A stretch of 64,000 nucleotides of DNA, taken from positions 29,369 through 93,368 of the forward strand of contig QOCQ01000026.1 in the NCBI GenBank assembly GCA_003574685.1. Direction: 5' to 3'. This document shows, in pieces, positions 8,692 to 17,568 of this stretch (position 1 is its first letter; each line of letters opens with the position of its first letter). The translations under genes were made by a program, and so were the position numbers. This DNA comes from Rhodospirillaceae bacterium SYSU D60007 (lineage in GTDB: Bacteria > Pseudomonadota > Alphaproteobacteria > Reyranellales > Reyranellaceae). Under the pieces are notes generated by a model, which was not told the DNA's origin, made no database searches, and saw only the letters and a program-made list of their open reading frames with translations.

Positions 8692-10596
8692 TCAGGTCAG
8701 GACCGCGCCCCATCCGCCGTGGCGGTCATGGCGTCCAAGGCTGCATCTCTCCTCCACGAAAGCGACCAGCGCCTCGATCGAGCGCGCCGCCGCTTCGGCC
8801 GTGGTGTCGAGCACGATATCGGCCTGCACCGGCGCTTCATAGGGCGCTGAAACGCCGGTGAACGCGGTCACCTCGCCGCTGGCCGCCAGCCGGTAGAGTC
8901 CCTTGGGATCGCGCTGGCGGCAGAGATCTATGTCGGCGCGCACATACACTTCATGGAAGTCCTCGCCGATGATCTGGCGGGCCTCCGCGCGATCGCGGGC
9001 ATAGGGCGAGATCAGCGCGGCCAGCACGATCACCCCGCTTTCGGCCATCAGCCGCGCCACATGTGCCGTGCGGCGCAGATTTTCAGCGCGGTCCTCGCGC
9101 GTGAAGCCGAGATCGGCGTTGAGCCCGTCGCGCACATTGTCGCCGTCCAGAATCTGCACCTGCCAGCCCTCGTCGAACAGCCGGCGCAGGACACCATTGG
9201 CGATCGTCGACTTGCCGGATCCGGACAAGCCGGTCAGCCAGAGCACCGCACCGCGGTGACCATTGCGCTTCTCACGCTCGGCGCGGGCGACGCTTGCCTG
9301 GACCGCGACCACGCTGCGGCTGGAGCGCTGCAGGACGCGCTCGACGATAAAGCCGCCAACAACCTTGTAGTCGCTCACCAGAACGCCCCGCCCGCTGCGG
9401 GGATTGTCGGCGAAGGTGTCGAGGTAGAACGGCTGCGTCGAGCGCAGGACAATCTCGGCGACACCGTTGCGCTCGACCTGGGTCGCCGGCCCCGAGGCCA
9501 GCGTCTCGACATCGATGACCTGCTCGATCGCTGCCGCTGTGACATCGACATTGGCGGTGCCGTAACGCGCGCGCAGCCGGCGACCAGCGTGCAGTGGTGT
9601 CTCGTCGAACCAGAAGACCCGCACGGCAACGGCATGACTCGCCACGGGCGCCGAGTCCTGGCTCGTCAGAAGATGGCCGCGCTGGGCAAAGACGTCTTCA
9701 TCCAGGGCGAGGGCAACGCTGTCGCCGGCACCTGCCGTGCGGCGGGGTTCGTGCCGGTTCCATGCCTCGATGCTGGCCACACGCGCGCGCCGCCCTGTCG
9801 GGCTCAGCCGCACGGCATCTCCGACCGAGACCTGGCCGCTCTCGATCCGTCCGACAATGACTCGCCGGTCGTCCAGCCTGTAGACATCCTGCACCGGCAA
9901 ACACAGCGGCGCATCAATCGGCGAGAGACGGCGCGCAAGGCCATCCAGCGCCTGCGTCAGCGTGGGGCCGCCATACCACGGCATCGCCGTGCTGCGCGTC
10001 GCTATGTTGTCGCCGTGCCGGGCCGAAACCGGCACCACGGCCCGCGGCCGGATACCGATCTCGTTGAGATAGGCGGCGATCTCCCCCTCGACCTCCGCGA
10101 AGCGATGCTGGTCATGGTCCACCAGGTCCATCTTGTTGACAGCAACTGCCACCTGCGCCACGCCAAGGAGGTGCAGCAGATAGGCGTGGCGCCGGGTCTG
10201 CTCGGAGACGCCCAGCTTGCCATCGACCACCAGCACGGCGCCGTGTGCGCGCGAGGCGCCGGTCACCATGTTCTTGAGAAATTCCTTGTGACCCGGGGCA
10301 TCGATGATGACGTAGCGGCGCTGCGCCGTGCGGAACCAGATTTGTGTGACGTCGACCGTGATGCCCTGATCCCGCTCGACCTGAAGCGCATCCAGCACGA
10401 ACGACCACTCGAACGCGAGGTTTCGTTTCTCCGACACCGCGCGAAGCTGCTCGAGCTTGCCGTCGGGCAGTGAGTCCGTGTCGTGCAACAGGCGGCCCAC
10501 GAGAGTCGATTTGCCGTGATCGACATGGCCCACGATAACGATGGGAAAGGCGCGCCTGTCCGCTGCGCGCGCATCCTTGATGGAGATCGCACTCAT
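8692..10596 (-). CDS. cysNC: Bifunctional sulfate adenylyltransferase subunit 1 / adenylylsulfate kinase
   Basis: This 634-residue fusion has an EF-Tu-like GTPase at the N-terminus: P-loop GHVDHGKS at 23-30, DAPGH at 99-103 and NKMD at 154-157, followed by beta-barrel domains. From about residue 450 it is an APS kinase with P-loop GLSGSGKST at about 456-464 and [10 protein letters not shown]. With CysD it makes APS from sulfate and ATP, driven by GTP; the kinase part then makes PAPS. Its start lies against the cysD stop. The fused form is usual in alphaproteobacteria. Confidence 0.95.
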   Translation of the reverse strand: MSAISIKDARAADRRAFPIVIVGHVDHGKSTLVGRLLHDTDSLPDGKLEQLRAVSEKRNLAFEWSFVLDALQVERDQGITVDVTQIWFRTAQRRYVIIDAPGHKEFLKNMVTGASRAHGAVLVVDGKLGVSEQTRRHAYLLHLLGVAQVAVAVNKMDLVDHDQHRFAEVEGEIAAYLNEIGIRPRAVVPVSARHGDNIATRSTAMPWYGGPTLTQALDGLARRLSPIDAPLCLPVQDVYRLDDRRVIVGRIESGQVSVGDAVRLSPTGRRARVASIEAWNRHEPRRTAGAGDSVALALDEDVFAQRGHLLTSQDSAPVASHAVAVRVFWFDETPLHAGRRLRARYGTANVDVTAAAIEQVIDVETLASGPATQVERNGVAEIVLRSTQPFYLDTFADNPRSGRGVLVSDYKVVGGFIVERVLQRSSRSVVAVQASVARAEREKRNGHRGAVLWLTGLSGSGKSTIANGVLRRLFDEGWQVQILDGDNVRDGLNADLGFTREDRAENLRRTAHVARLMAESGVIVLAALISPYARDRAEARQIIGEDFHEVYVRADIDLCRQRDPKGLYRLAASGEVTAFTGVSAPYEAPVQADIVLDTTAEAAARSIEALVAFVEERCSLGRHDRHGGWGAVLT

Positions 10597-10597
10597 C

Positions 10598-11392
10598 TCA
10601 CATGTACCCCGCTACGCGCAGACGCTCGAAGGCATCTTCTGAATCATGGTCCATCGCCCGGCCCGCGCGCTCGGGCGTACGGATGGTTTCAAGCTCGGCG
10701 ACGATGGCATCGATATCGCGGGCATTGCTGTCGATCGGGAAGGTGATGCCGATCTCGCCCAGCGAGCGGAAGCGCTTGCCGTTGCTGGCGAAGTACAGCG
10801 GAACAACGGGGATGCTCTCGCGGCGGATGTAGCGCCAGATGTCGAGCTCGGTCCAGTGCAGCAGGGGGTGCACCCGCACATGCGTACCGGGCGGAAACTC
10901 GGCATTGTAGAGGTTCCAGAACTCGGGCGGCTGGTCGCGGAAATCCCATTCGCCGTCGCTGCGCCGCGGGCTGAAGACGCGCTCCTTGGCGCGCGTTGCC
11001 TGCTCGTCGCGGCGAATGCCGGCGATGATGCCGCCGAAGCCGTATTTGGCGAGCGCCTGCTTCAGACCCGCAGTTTTGCGCGCGGCCAGCCGGGAGTTCG
11101 GCGGCAAGGTTGGATCAATCTCCTCGATGGGCGGGCAGGCATCGGCGATCAGGTCGAGGTTCCATTCCCGCACGTAGCGGTCGCGGAAGGCGTAGGTCTC
11201 GGGAAACTCCAGGCCGGTGTCGAGATGCATCACGGGAAACGGCACGCGGCCCAGAAAGGCCTTCCTGGCCAGCCAGATCATCACGTTGGAGTCCTTGCCC
11301 AGCGACCACAGCATCGCGATGCGGTCGATGCGGCTATAGGTCTCGCGCAGGATGTAGATGCTTTCCGCCTCGAGCCAGTCCAGGTCGTCCAT
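10598..11392 (-). CDS. cysD: Sulfate adenylyltransferase subunit 2 CysD
   Basis: This is the catalytic ATP-PPi-loop subunit of sulfate adenylyltransferase. It starts [17 protein letters not shown], close to the usual LDxLEAESIHILRE of CysD, and contains the PP-loop-like [11 protein letters not shown], then [19 protein letters not shown] and [11 protein letters not shown]. The start ATG overlaps the cysH stop by one base (TGATG), which shows translational coupling. At 264 residues it is shorter than the usual 300 or so, mainly at the C-terminus after [10 protein letters not shown]. It partners with the CysNC protein encoded next. Confidence 0.92.
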   Translation of the reverse strand: MDDLDWLEAESIYILRETYSRIDRIAMLWSLGKDSNVMIWLARKAFLGRVPFPVMHLDTGLEFPETYAFRDRYVREWNLDLIADACPPIEEIDPTLPPNSRLAARKTAGLKQALAKYGFGGIIAGIRRDEQATRAKERVFSPRRSDGEWDFRDQPPEFWNLYNAEFPPGTHVRVHPLLHWTELDIWRYIRRESIPVVPLYFASNGKRFRSLGEIGITFPIDSNARDIDAIVAELETIRTPERAGRAMDHDSEDAFERLRVAGYM

Positions 11393-12129
11393 CACTCTTC
11401 TCCACGCAGCGGCGGCACCAGCGACAGGTGAATGCCGCACTCGGTCTTGTTCAGGCCGCGCCAGCGTCCCGCGCGGCGGTCTTCGCCGGCCAGGGTGGGG
11501 GCGGAGCACGGCATGCAGCCGATCGAGGTGTAGCCGTCGGCTTCGAGCAGGTGGCGCGGCAGGTTGTGCGCCGCGAAGTAGCCTTCGATGTCCTCAGGGC
11601 TCCAGTCGGCCAGGGGATTGAGCTTCGTGCGGCCATCCGCCTGCTCGACGGCCGCCAGCCCGGCGCGGCGATCGCCGTGAAACCGCTTGCGGCCGTTGAT
11701 CCAGGCATCGAAGCCGGCCAGCGCCTGCGACAGCGGTTCGACCTTGCGCAGCGCGCAGCAGGCATCCGGGTCGCGCCGCCACAGATCGCCGTCCGGATCG
11801 ATGGCAGCGAGGCGTGCCGGATCCGGCTGGATCGTGCGCACGTTGCGCAGGCCCAGCCGCGCTGTCAGCAGGTCGCGATAGCGCAGCGTTTCGGAGAACA
11901 GCTTCAGGGTATCGACGAACAGCACCGGGGTCGCCGGATCAATCGACGCCACCAGGTGCAGCAACACCGCCGCTTCCGTGCCGAACGACGACACCAGCGC
12001 AATGCGTCCGCGCCAGGTCTCCTGGATTGCGGCACGCAGAAACTCGCGGGTGGCGCGATGGCGGGCCCGTCGCACCGGCTCGTCCGGCGGAGACGGCTTT
12101 CGCGGCAGGAAAACGGCGTTGGGGACCAC
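11392..12129 (-). CDS. cysH: Assimilatory APS reductase (CysH family, iron-sulfur type)
   Basis: The 245-residue protein is the first gene of the cys cluster. It has the paired cysteines CC at 124-125 and CMPC at 205-208 that bind a [4Fe-4S] cluster in APS-using enzymes, plus the catalytic ECGIH cysteine near residue 231. PAPS-specific enzymes lack the cluster cysteines, so the likely reaction is APS to sulfite and AMP with thioredoxin. I chose the GTG at 12129 because GAGGAG stands 8 bases upstream; the ATG at 12186 has no such site and adds poorly conserved residues. No sulfite reductase gene is in the window. Confidence 0.9.
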   Translation of the reverse strand: MVPNAVFLPRKPSPPDEPVRRARHRATREFLRAAIQETWRGRIALVSSFGTEAAVLLHLVASIDPATPVLFVDTLKLFSETLRYRDLLTARLGLRNVRTIQPDPARLAAIDPDGDLWRRDPDACCALRKVEPLSQALAGFDAWINGRKRFHGDRRAGLAAVEQADGRTKLNPLADWSPEDIEGYFAAHNLPRHLLEADGYTSIGCMPCSAPTLAGEDRRAGRWRGLNKTECGIHLSLVPPLRGEE

Positions 12130-12191
12130 GTGAGGAACTCCTCGACAGGAGCACTTCGAATAAGCGATTCCACGCTGTTTAATCAAGATAA

Positions 12192-12232
12192 AATATCTAT
12201 TGATAATGTGAATTATGTCTATTTACATAGAC
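12192..12232. promoter_or_regulatory. AT-rich divergent control region with two small palindromes
   Basis: The gap between cysH (minus) and the FAD oxidoreductase gene (plus) is strikingly AT-rich against its surroundings. It holds a perfect 6-base inverted repeat GTCTAT / ATAGAC with a 4-base spacer at 12217-12232 and a second, TATC / GATA, at 12194-12205. On the minus strand TTCACA and TATCTT, 16 bases apart, are a plausible promoter for cysH. The palindromes are candidate operators for a sulfur regulator; which protein binds is unknown. Confidence 0.45.
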
Positions 12233-12297
12233 AGAACGTCTAATCGGTTCGCACGCCTTCAGGCTATTGTGTCCCTTTCTCCCGGAGCGAAAATCGC

Positions 12298-13395
12298 ATG
12301 CATGTGATCGTCGTCGGCGCCGGCATTTCCGGCCTGAGCACGTCCTGGGCGCTGGCAAAACGCGGGCACCGCGTGACCTTGCTCGAGCGGGATGCCATCC
12401 CCAACCCGCTGGGCGCGTCCGGCGACCATCACCGCATCATCCGGCGCGCCTATGGGGCAATGGATGGCTACACCAGGCGCATGAGCGAGGCGTTCGCCGC
12501 CTGGGACGAGCTGTGGGGCGATCTGGGCGCGGAGCATGTGGCGCGTGTCGGATGCATGGGGATTGTCCGAGCACCGGGCGACAAGGCCGACCAGTACCGC
12601 GAGGGCCTCGCGCGCGGTGGTTATCCGTTCGAGACGCTGAAACGCGACGCCGCGCTGGCGCGGTTCCCCTACTTCGATCCCGGGGGTTTTCGCGATATCT
12701 TCATCTCGCCCGAGGGCGGCGCCCTGCTGTGCCTGAACATCGCCGCCGACGTGCTCCGCTGGCTGCGCAGCAAGGGGGTATCCGTACGCGAGCACGCAAC
12801 AGTGCAGGCGATCGACCCGGCAGCCCCGGCAGCCGTGCTGGCGAACGGCGAAAAGATCTCTGCGGATGCGCTCGTCGTAACAGCAGGCGCATGGGTGACG
12901 GGCCTGGTGCCCGAACTGAAGGACCGTCTGGCCAGCAAGCGGACCTATGTCGTCTATCTGGAGCCGCCGGCCGACTTCCGCGCTGCGTGGGAGCGCACGC
13001 CGGCCATTCCCGGTGTCGGACTCGACATCGGCGGCTACATCCTGCCGCCGGTCGCGGGCACTGACCTGAAGTTCGGCGCCGGAGCGACCCGGACGGACTG
13101 GATCGCCGAAACGTCTTTCGAGCTGCCGGACGACGCGGGCGAAACGCTGCGGGACCTGTTCGCCCCGCTGTTCACGCGCCTGGCCGACTACCGCGTCAAG
13201 CGGGTGCGCAAATGCGTCTACACCTTCACCGCCGACGAGCGCTTCTTCGCCATCCGCCAGGGCGCCGCCTGGATCGTCTCCGCCTGCTCCGGCCATGGCT
13301 ACAAGTTCGGCGCTGCCATTGGCCGGCGCGTCGCGGATGCGGTCGAGACCGGCGACGACAAGTCGCTGGTTGCATGGCTGGAGGCCCGCGATTGA
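12298..13395 (+). CDS. FAD-dependent amine/amino-acid oxidase, monomeric sarcosine oxidase type
   Basis: The 365-residue protein begins with the dinucleotide-binding motif VIVVGAGISGLSTSWALAKRG. It has the C-terminal features of the sarcosine oxidase family: CVYTFTADERFF with Cys306 in the place of the residue that binds FAD covalently, and CSGHGYKFG near residues 330-338. Such enzymes oxidise N-methyl or secondary amino acids, or related amines, producing hydrogen peroxide. The substrate cannot be read from sequence. CGGAG stands 10 bases before the ATG. It is divergent from cysH and shares the AT-rich control region, so a sulfur-linked role is possible but unproven. Confidence 0.8.
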   Translation: MHVIVVGAGISGLSTSWALAKRGHRVTLLERDAIPNPLGASGDHHRIIRRAYGAMDGYTRRMSEAFAAWDELWGDLGAEHVARVGCMGIVRAPGDKADQYREGLARGGYPFETLKRDAALARFPYFDPGGFRDIFISPEGGALLCLNIAADVLRWLRSKGVSVREHATVQAIDPAAPAAVLANGEKISADALVVTAGAWVTGLVPELKDRLASKRTYVVYLEPPADFRAAWERTPAIPGVGLDIGGYILPPVAGTDLKFGAGATRTDWIAETSFELPDDAGETLRDLFAPLFTRLADYRVKRVRKCVYTFTADERFFAIRQGAAWIVSACSGHGYKFGAAIGRRVADAVETGDDKSLVAWLEARD

Positions 13396-13461
13396 CAGGG
13401 CACAAGGCTGGCCAACCGACGTTGCCATTCATATAGTCGCTGCAATTCCCCGGAGACGACC

Positions 13462-13722
13462 GTGGCCAGGATCGAGATCTACACCACACCCTTTTGCGGC
13501 TACTGCGCGCGCGCCAAGGCCCTGCTCGACAGCAAGGGCGTCAGCTATGAGGAGCGCGACGTGATGATGGATGACAAGGCGCGGGCCGAAATGCGCGCAC
13601 GCGCCAACCGCACCTCCGTGCCACAGATCTTCATCGATGGCCAGCACATCGGCGGCAGCGACGAGCTGGCAGCGCTCGAGGCCGAGGGCAAGCTGGATCC
13701 GCTGCTGGCGGGCAAGCCCTGA
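13462..13722 (+). CDS. grxC: Glutaredoxin 3 (GrxC)
   Basis: The 86-residue protein has the thioredoxin fold of class I glutaredoxins: ARIEIYTTPFCGYC with redox cysteines 12 and 15, TSVPQIFIDGQHIGGSDEL carrying the cis-proline and glutathione-binding motif. The active site is CGYC rather than the common CPYC. It starts with GTG, preceded by CGGAG. It reduces disulfides and glutathione mixed disulfides in the cytoplasm. The nitrilase-family gene starts 26 bases downstream, a conserved alphaproteobacterial pairing. Confidence 0.93.
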   Translation: MARIEIYTTPFCGYCARAKALLDSKGVSYEERDVMMDDKARAEMRARANRTSVPQIFIDGQHIGGSDELAALEAEGKLDPLLAGKP

Positions 13723-13748
13723 AACCAGCAACGCGCAAGGAGCGGCGC

Positions 13749-14609
13749 ATGGACGCGAGGTTCACGGTCGGCCTTATTCAGGTCAACGCCACGAACGAAA
13801 TGGCGCCCAATATCCGCTTCATCGAGGAGCAGACGCGGCGTGCCTGCGATGCGGGCGCGCAGTTCGTGATGACGCCGGAGAACTCGACGCTGATCGGCGC
13901 CAACCGCGCCGACACCCTGGCCAAGGCGCAGCCTGAGGACACCCACGAATCGCTGCTGGCCATGCGGGCACTGGCGCGCGACTGCGGCATCTGGTTCCTG
14001 CTGGGCTCGATCCACGTGAAGGTGGAGCCGGAACGCAACGCCAACCGCTCCTACCTGATCGACCCGGCAGGAGATGTCGTCGCCAGCTACGACAAGATCC
14101 ACATGTTCGACGTGCAGCTTGCCGGCGGCGAATCCTATCGCGAATCCTCGACCTTCCGCCCCGGCGACAGAACGGTCATCGCCCAAACGCCCTGGGGCCG
14201 GCTGGGCATGACGATCTGCTACGACCTGCGCTTTCCCCATCTCTATCGCGATCTGGCGCATGCCGGCGCCGAAATGATCTCAATCCCGTCGTCCTTCACC
14301 GTGCCGACGGGCCGCGCTCACTGGCATGTGCTGCTGCGCGCGCGGGCGATCGAGACGGGCTGTTTCGTGTTTGCGCCAGCGCAGGTTGGCACGCACGCCG
14401 CCAACCGCAAGACCTATGGCCACTCGCTGGTCGTGGCACCCTGGGGCGAGGTGCTGGCCGATGCCGGCGGCGAGCAGCCGGGCTTCGTCACCGCGCAGAT
14501 CGACATGGCGAAGATCGAGGAGGCCCGCAAGGCCGTGCCCTCCCTGACGCATGACCGCCCCTATGCCCCGCCGGCCACCGTCGGCAGCACGCAGAAGGCA
14601 GCGGAATAG
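13749..14609 (+). CDS. Nitrilase-superfamily amidohydrolase (Nit1-like, deaminated glutathione amidase)
   Basis: The 286-residue protein has the full Glu-Lys-Cys triad of the carbon-nitrogen hydrolase fold: Glu44 in TPENSTL, Lys115 in YDKIHMFD and Cys156 in ITICYDLRFP-like context (MTICYDLRFP). The KIHMFDVQL and YRESSTF segments resemble Nit1/NitA-type enzymes, which hydrolyse deaminated glutathione, a metabolite-repair reaction. Coupling with the glutaredoxin gene just upstream fits a glutathione-related job. Omega-amidase is the main alternative. Both genes are probably cotranscribed. Confidence 0.82.
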   Translation: MDARFTVGLIQVNATNEMAPNIRFIEEQTRRACDAGAQFVMTPENSTLIGANRADTLAKAQPEDTHESLLAMRALARDCGIWFLLGSIHVKVEPERNANRSYLIDPAGDVVASYDKIHMFDVQLAGGESYRESSTFRPGDRTVIAQTPWGRLGMTICYDLRFPHLYRDLAHAGAEMISIPSSFTVPTGRAHWHVLLRARAIETGCFVFAPAQVGTHAANRKTYGHSLVVAPWGEVLADAGGEQPGFVTAQIDMAKIEEARKAVPSLTHDRPYAPPATVGSTQKAAE

Positions 14610-14636
14610 CCCCGATCGAGAGCCCTGCCGCCTCGT

Positions 14637-14936
14637 CTAGCGTCCGTCGAATCGTGGCACATCCTTGCGCTTGATTGTTGCCGCCATCGACTGGATCGTC
14701 TGCAATGCGCGCGTCATCTCCACATCCGACGCCGGCTTGCCGCGGGCGCGGCCGCTGATGGCGCGGCCGGTCTGCCGTGCATCGTCGATCACCGATCGTA
14801 CAAAGGTGCCTGCGCCGGGAACCGCCCTGCCGAGATTCTCCAGCAGGGCCATCAATACGAGTTCATGGGCGATCAGCCAGCCCTTCAGCCGGTGAATCTC
14901 GGCCTGCAGTTCTTCGACTGAAGGTTTCTCCGCCAT
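14637..14936 (-). CDS. Conserved small protein of unknown function
   Basis: I do not recognise this 99-residue protein. It begins MAEKPSVEELQAEIHRLKGWLIAHE, which looks like a short amphipathic coiled coil, followed by a helical stretch ELVLMALLENLGRAVPGAG and a basic C-terminal tail ending KRKDVPRFDGR. There is no signal peptide or cysteine motif. The start was chosen for GGGAG 8 bases upstream; the frame is open further upstream but would overlap the divergent Mpo1-like gene. It is convergent with the nitrilase gene. Confidence 0.6.
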   Translation of the reverse strand: MAEKPSVEELQAEIHRLKGWLIAHELVLMALLENLGRAVPGAGTFVRSVIDDARQTGRAISGRARGKPASDVEMTRALQTIQSMAATIKRKDVPRFDGR

Positions 14937-15014
14937 TTCCGATCTCCCGTGATGAACGATGGCAACGCTCCGGCCCGTAAATGGTGCTACGCTGAACTGC
15001 CTTGGAGGTCTGCC

Positions 15015-15521
15015 ATGAGCACCCATTCCTTCTTTGCCCGCCAGCTTGCCGGCTATGCGGCCGTGCATCGCGATCCGCGCAACAAGGCGACCCATTTTGT
15101 CGGAATTCCGATCATCATCTTCTCGTTGCTGTTGATCCTGGCGCTGTGGCGGGTTCCGGCGGCCGGCGGATTTGCGAGTGGCGCACTGACCGTGGGGCTG
15201 GTGGCGATCGCCGGCTGGATCGCGCTGGATGTCGGCATCGGGCTGGCGATGGCGCTGGTCATGATCCCGTTATGGCTGGCCGCCGAATGGCTCGCAGCAC
15301 GGCTGGGCAGTTCGGGCACCTGGATCGCCTTTGCAGCCCTGTTCACCGGCGGCTGGATACTGCAATTCCTTGGCCACCATTATGAGGGTCGTCGGCCCGC
15401 CCTGATCGACAACATCTTCCAGGGCTTCATCGGGCCGATGTTCCTTGTCGCCGAGGCCATGGTGGCGCTGGGCTGGCGCCGCGACCTGCACAAGGCCATG
15501 GGTCACGTTGAGGTGACTTGA
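15015..15521 (+). CDS. Mpo1-like (DUF962) membrane protein
   Basis: The 168-residue protein matches the DUF962/Mpo1 family: YAAVHRDPRNKATHFVGIPIIIFSLLL at the N-terminus and LQFLGHHYEGRRPALIDN near residue 117, carrying the conserved histidines, separated by four hydrophobic segments. Yeast Mpo1 is an iron-dependent dioxygenase in alpha-oxidation of 2-hydroxy fatty acids; the bacterial function is not established. The start ATG follows TTGGAGG by 6 bases. It is divergent from the small unknown gene at 14637 and stands alone before msrP. Confidence 0.82.
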   Translation: MSTHSFFARQLAGYAAVHRDPRNKATHFVGIPIIIFSLLLILALWRVPAAGGFASGALTVGLVAIAGWIALDVGIGLAMALVMIPLWLAAEWLAARLGSSGTWIAFAALFTGGWILQFLGHHYEGRRPALIDNIFQGFIGPMFLVAEAMVALGWRRDLHKAMGHVEVT

Positions 15522-15585
15522 AGGGAGGCCGGCCTGCCGGCACTTAGATGCAGGAACCGGCCACCAAGGGACGAGGGCCTGACCG

Positions 15586-16548
15586 ATGCTCATCAAGCGC
15601 AGACGTGGGTGGGAGCTGCCCGAAAGCGCGGCCACGCCGGAGTCCGTCTATTTCAACCGGCGCGCCATTCTGGGTGGCATGGGGCTTGCGACGATCGGAA
15701 GTGTCCTGCCCGTGACGACGGCGCGGGCCGAGCAGCCGGATCCCTCGGCGAAGCTGTACCCGGTTGCCCGCAACGCAAAGTATACGCTCGACCGGCCGAT
15801 CACTCCCGAGAAGCTGGCGACGACCTACAATAATTTTTACGAGTTCGGTTCGCACAAGAGCATCTGGCGGGACGCCCAGCGCCGCCTCAAGGTGCGACCG
15901 TGGACCGTCAAGATCGACGGCATGGTCGGCCGGCCGATGGAGCTGGGCGTCGACGATCTGCTGGCGAAGATGCCGCTGGAGGAGCGGCTCTACCGGCTGC
16001 GCTGTGTCGAGGCCTGGTCGATGGCCATCCCCTATAGCGGTTTTCCCCTGAAGGCGCTGGTCGATCTGGCGCAACCGCAATCGGGCGCGAAATATCTGGT
16101 CATGCAGACGCTGTCCAATCCCACCATGTTCCCGGGACAGCGCGAGTTCTACTATCCCTGGCCCTACACCGAGGGTCTCACCATCGCCGAAGCCGTCAAC
16201 GAGCTCTCGTTCATCGCCACCGGCCTCTACGGCAAGCCGATCCCGGCGCAGAACGGCGCACCGCTGCGGCTGGTGGCACCGTGGAAGTACGGTTTCAAGC
16301 ACGTGAAGTCGATCGTCAGCTTCACCTTCAGCGACAAGCGACCGGTGACGTTCTGGGAGAAGCTGGTACCGCAGGAGTACGGTTTCTGGGCCAACATCAA
16401 CCCGGAGGTCCCGCATCCGCGCTGGAGTCAGGCGACCGAGAAGGTGATCGGCAGTGACGAGCGCGTGCCTACCCAGCTCTATAATGGCTACGGGGAGTTT
16501 GTCGCCGGCCTCTACAAGGACCTGACGAGCGAGAAACTCTTTATGTAG
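15586..16548 (+). CDS. msrP: Periplasmic methionine-sulfoxide reductase catalytic subunit MsrP (YedY)
   Basis: The 320-residue molybdoenzyme has a twin-arginine signal (FNRRAILGGMGLATIGS at about 23-39) and is exported folded. Cys140 in YRLRCVEAWSM is the molybdenum ligand, and PYSGFPLKALVD and VAPWKYGFKHVKSIV match the sulfite-oxidase-fold core. MsrP repairs oxidised methionines in envelope proteins using electrons from the membrane haem protein MsrQ. No msrQ follows: the next gene is an enoyl-CoA hydratase homologue, so the electron donor must be encoded elsewhere or differ. Confidence 0.93.
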   Translation: MLIKRRRGWELPESAATPESVYFNRRAILGGMGLATIGSVLPVTTARAEQPDPSAKLYPVARNAKYTLDRPITPEKLATTYNNFYEFGSHKSIWRDAQRRLKVRPWTVKIDGMVGRPMELGVDDLLAKMPLEERLYRLRCVEAWSMAIPYSGFPLKALVDLAQPQSGAKYLVMQTLSNPTMFPGQREFYYPWPYTEGLTIAEAVNELSFIATGLYGKPIPAQNGAPLRLVAPWKYGFKHVKSIVSFTFSDKRPVTFWEKLVPQEYGFWANINPEVPHPRWSQATEKVIGSDERVPTQLYNGYGEFVAGLYKDLTSEKLFM

Positions 16549-16668
16549 CCAGCCTGTCCGGACGGCCGGTCTTCATGTCATGCCCGCCTTGCGCCATGCC
16601 GGCTCGACGCCCGCCGCATGCCCTGCCTATGCTTCGACTCAACGAGGGGACGGACGCGGAGGGCGCCG

Positions 16669-17430
16669 GTGGGCAAGATCATCATCGAGAAGAGCGGCCC
16701 GGTCACCACTGTGTGGCTGAACCGGCCGGAAAAGCGCAATGCGCTTGATGCCGAGCTCCTGCAAGACGTGAAGCATGCCTTCACGGCGCCCGTCGCGGCC
16801 GACGACCGGGTGATTGTCATTCGCGGGAAGGGCAATGTGTTCTGCGCCGGACTGGACATGTCCGAGCGGCGCGAAACCATCGGCAGCGGTGCGGCGAGCG
16901 GCATCGAGGACATGCTGCACGCGATCGAACTCAATCCGCTGCCGGTTGTCGCCGTCGTGCAGGGCGATGCGATTGCCGGCGGCAACGAGCTGGCGCTGCA
17001 CTGCGATCTGGTGATCGCCAGCGACCAGGCGCGCTTTGGCATGTCCCTGGCCCAGGTCGGTCTGGCGCCCAACTGGTTCCTCGCCAAGAAGCTGATGGAA
17101 GTGCTTGGCCCGGTGCTGACGCGCGAGATGCTGCTGCTGGGCGACCCCTTGCCGGCGAGCCGGCTGCATGCGCTGGGCATCATCGCGCGCTGCGTGCCGG
17201 CCTCCGAGCTGGAGGCTGCGGCGCAGAAGATCATCGACCGCCTTGCCGCCAACGCCCCGCTGTCGCTGCGTGCCATGAAGGGCCTTACGGTACGCCAGCT
17301 TCAGTTCCGCGATGCCATCCCGCACGACGACATTGATGCGCAGGTGCGCGCCGCCATGCAAAGCCAGGACGCGCAGGAAGGCATGAAGGCGCGCCTGGAG
17401 AAACGCACGGCCGTGTTCAGGGGACGCTGA
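16669..17430 (+). CDS. Enoyl-CoA hydratase/isomerase family protein (one catalytic Glu replaced)
   Basis: This crotonase-fold protein of 253 residues has VWLNRPEKRNALDAEL, the oxyanion-hole segments VFCAGLDMSE and DAIAGGNELALHCDLV, and the C-terminal trimerisation helix. The first catalytic Glu (NELAL, matching Glu144 of rat crotonase) is kept, but the second (Glu164 in a PEILLG-like motif) is replaced in FGMSLAQVGL. It may be an isomerase or a hydratase of a subtype using one acid. The GTG start has GGAGG 5 bases upstream. It precedes the GIY-YIG-like gene and the acyl-CoA dehydrogenase on the same strand. Confidence 0.8.
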   Translation: MGKIIIEKSGPVTTVWLNRPEKRNALDAELLQDVKHAFTAPVAADDRVIVIRGKGNVFCAGLDMSERRETIGSGAASGIEDMLHAIELNPLPVVAVVQGDAIAGGNELALHCDLVIASDQARFGMSLAQVGLAPNWFLAKKLMEVLGPVLTREMLLLGDPLPASRLHALGIIARCVPASELEAAAQKIIDRLAANAPLSLRAMKGLTVRQLQFRDAIPHDDIDAQVRAAMQSQDAQEGMKARLEKRTAVFRGR

Positions 17431-17463
17431 GCAAATGCGACCACAAGCACCGACCCGCCGGAA

Positions 17464-17555
17464 GCGCGCTACTCCAGTGGCGCCTCGGCCGGCAGGGCCG
17501 ATCCCGATTGATGGTATCCGGCGCTGCGCGCCGGTGCGCCACTGGAGTGGCGCGC
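17464..17555. repeat. Inverted repeat with CCACTGGAGTGGCGC-type arms
   Basis: Twenty-base arms at 17464-17483 and 17536-17555 are reverse complements with one mismatch, and the core CACTCCAGTG is itself palindromic. The 52-base centre is GC-rich and partly self-complementary. It fills the gap between the hydratase and the GIY-YIG-like gene. It could be an attenuating hairpin or a separate repeat family; I saw no second copy in this window. Confidence 0.75.
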
Positions 17556-17568
17556 TCCCGGCCATGCC

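Noticed and set aside
8953..10473. Long plus-strand open frame antisense to cysNC (506 codons)
   Set aside because: It mirrors the codon bias of cysNC, lacks any recognisable domain and is a typical GC-rich antisense shadow.
12298..13395. Assignment as a D-amino-acid dehydrogenase DadA
   Set aside because: The C-terminal CVYTFT and SGHGYKF motifs fit monomeric sarcosine oxidase better than DadA.
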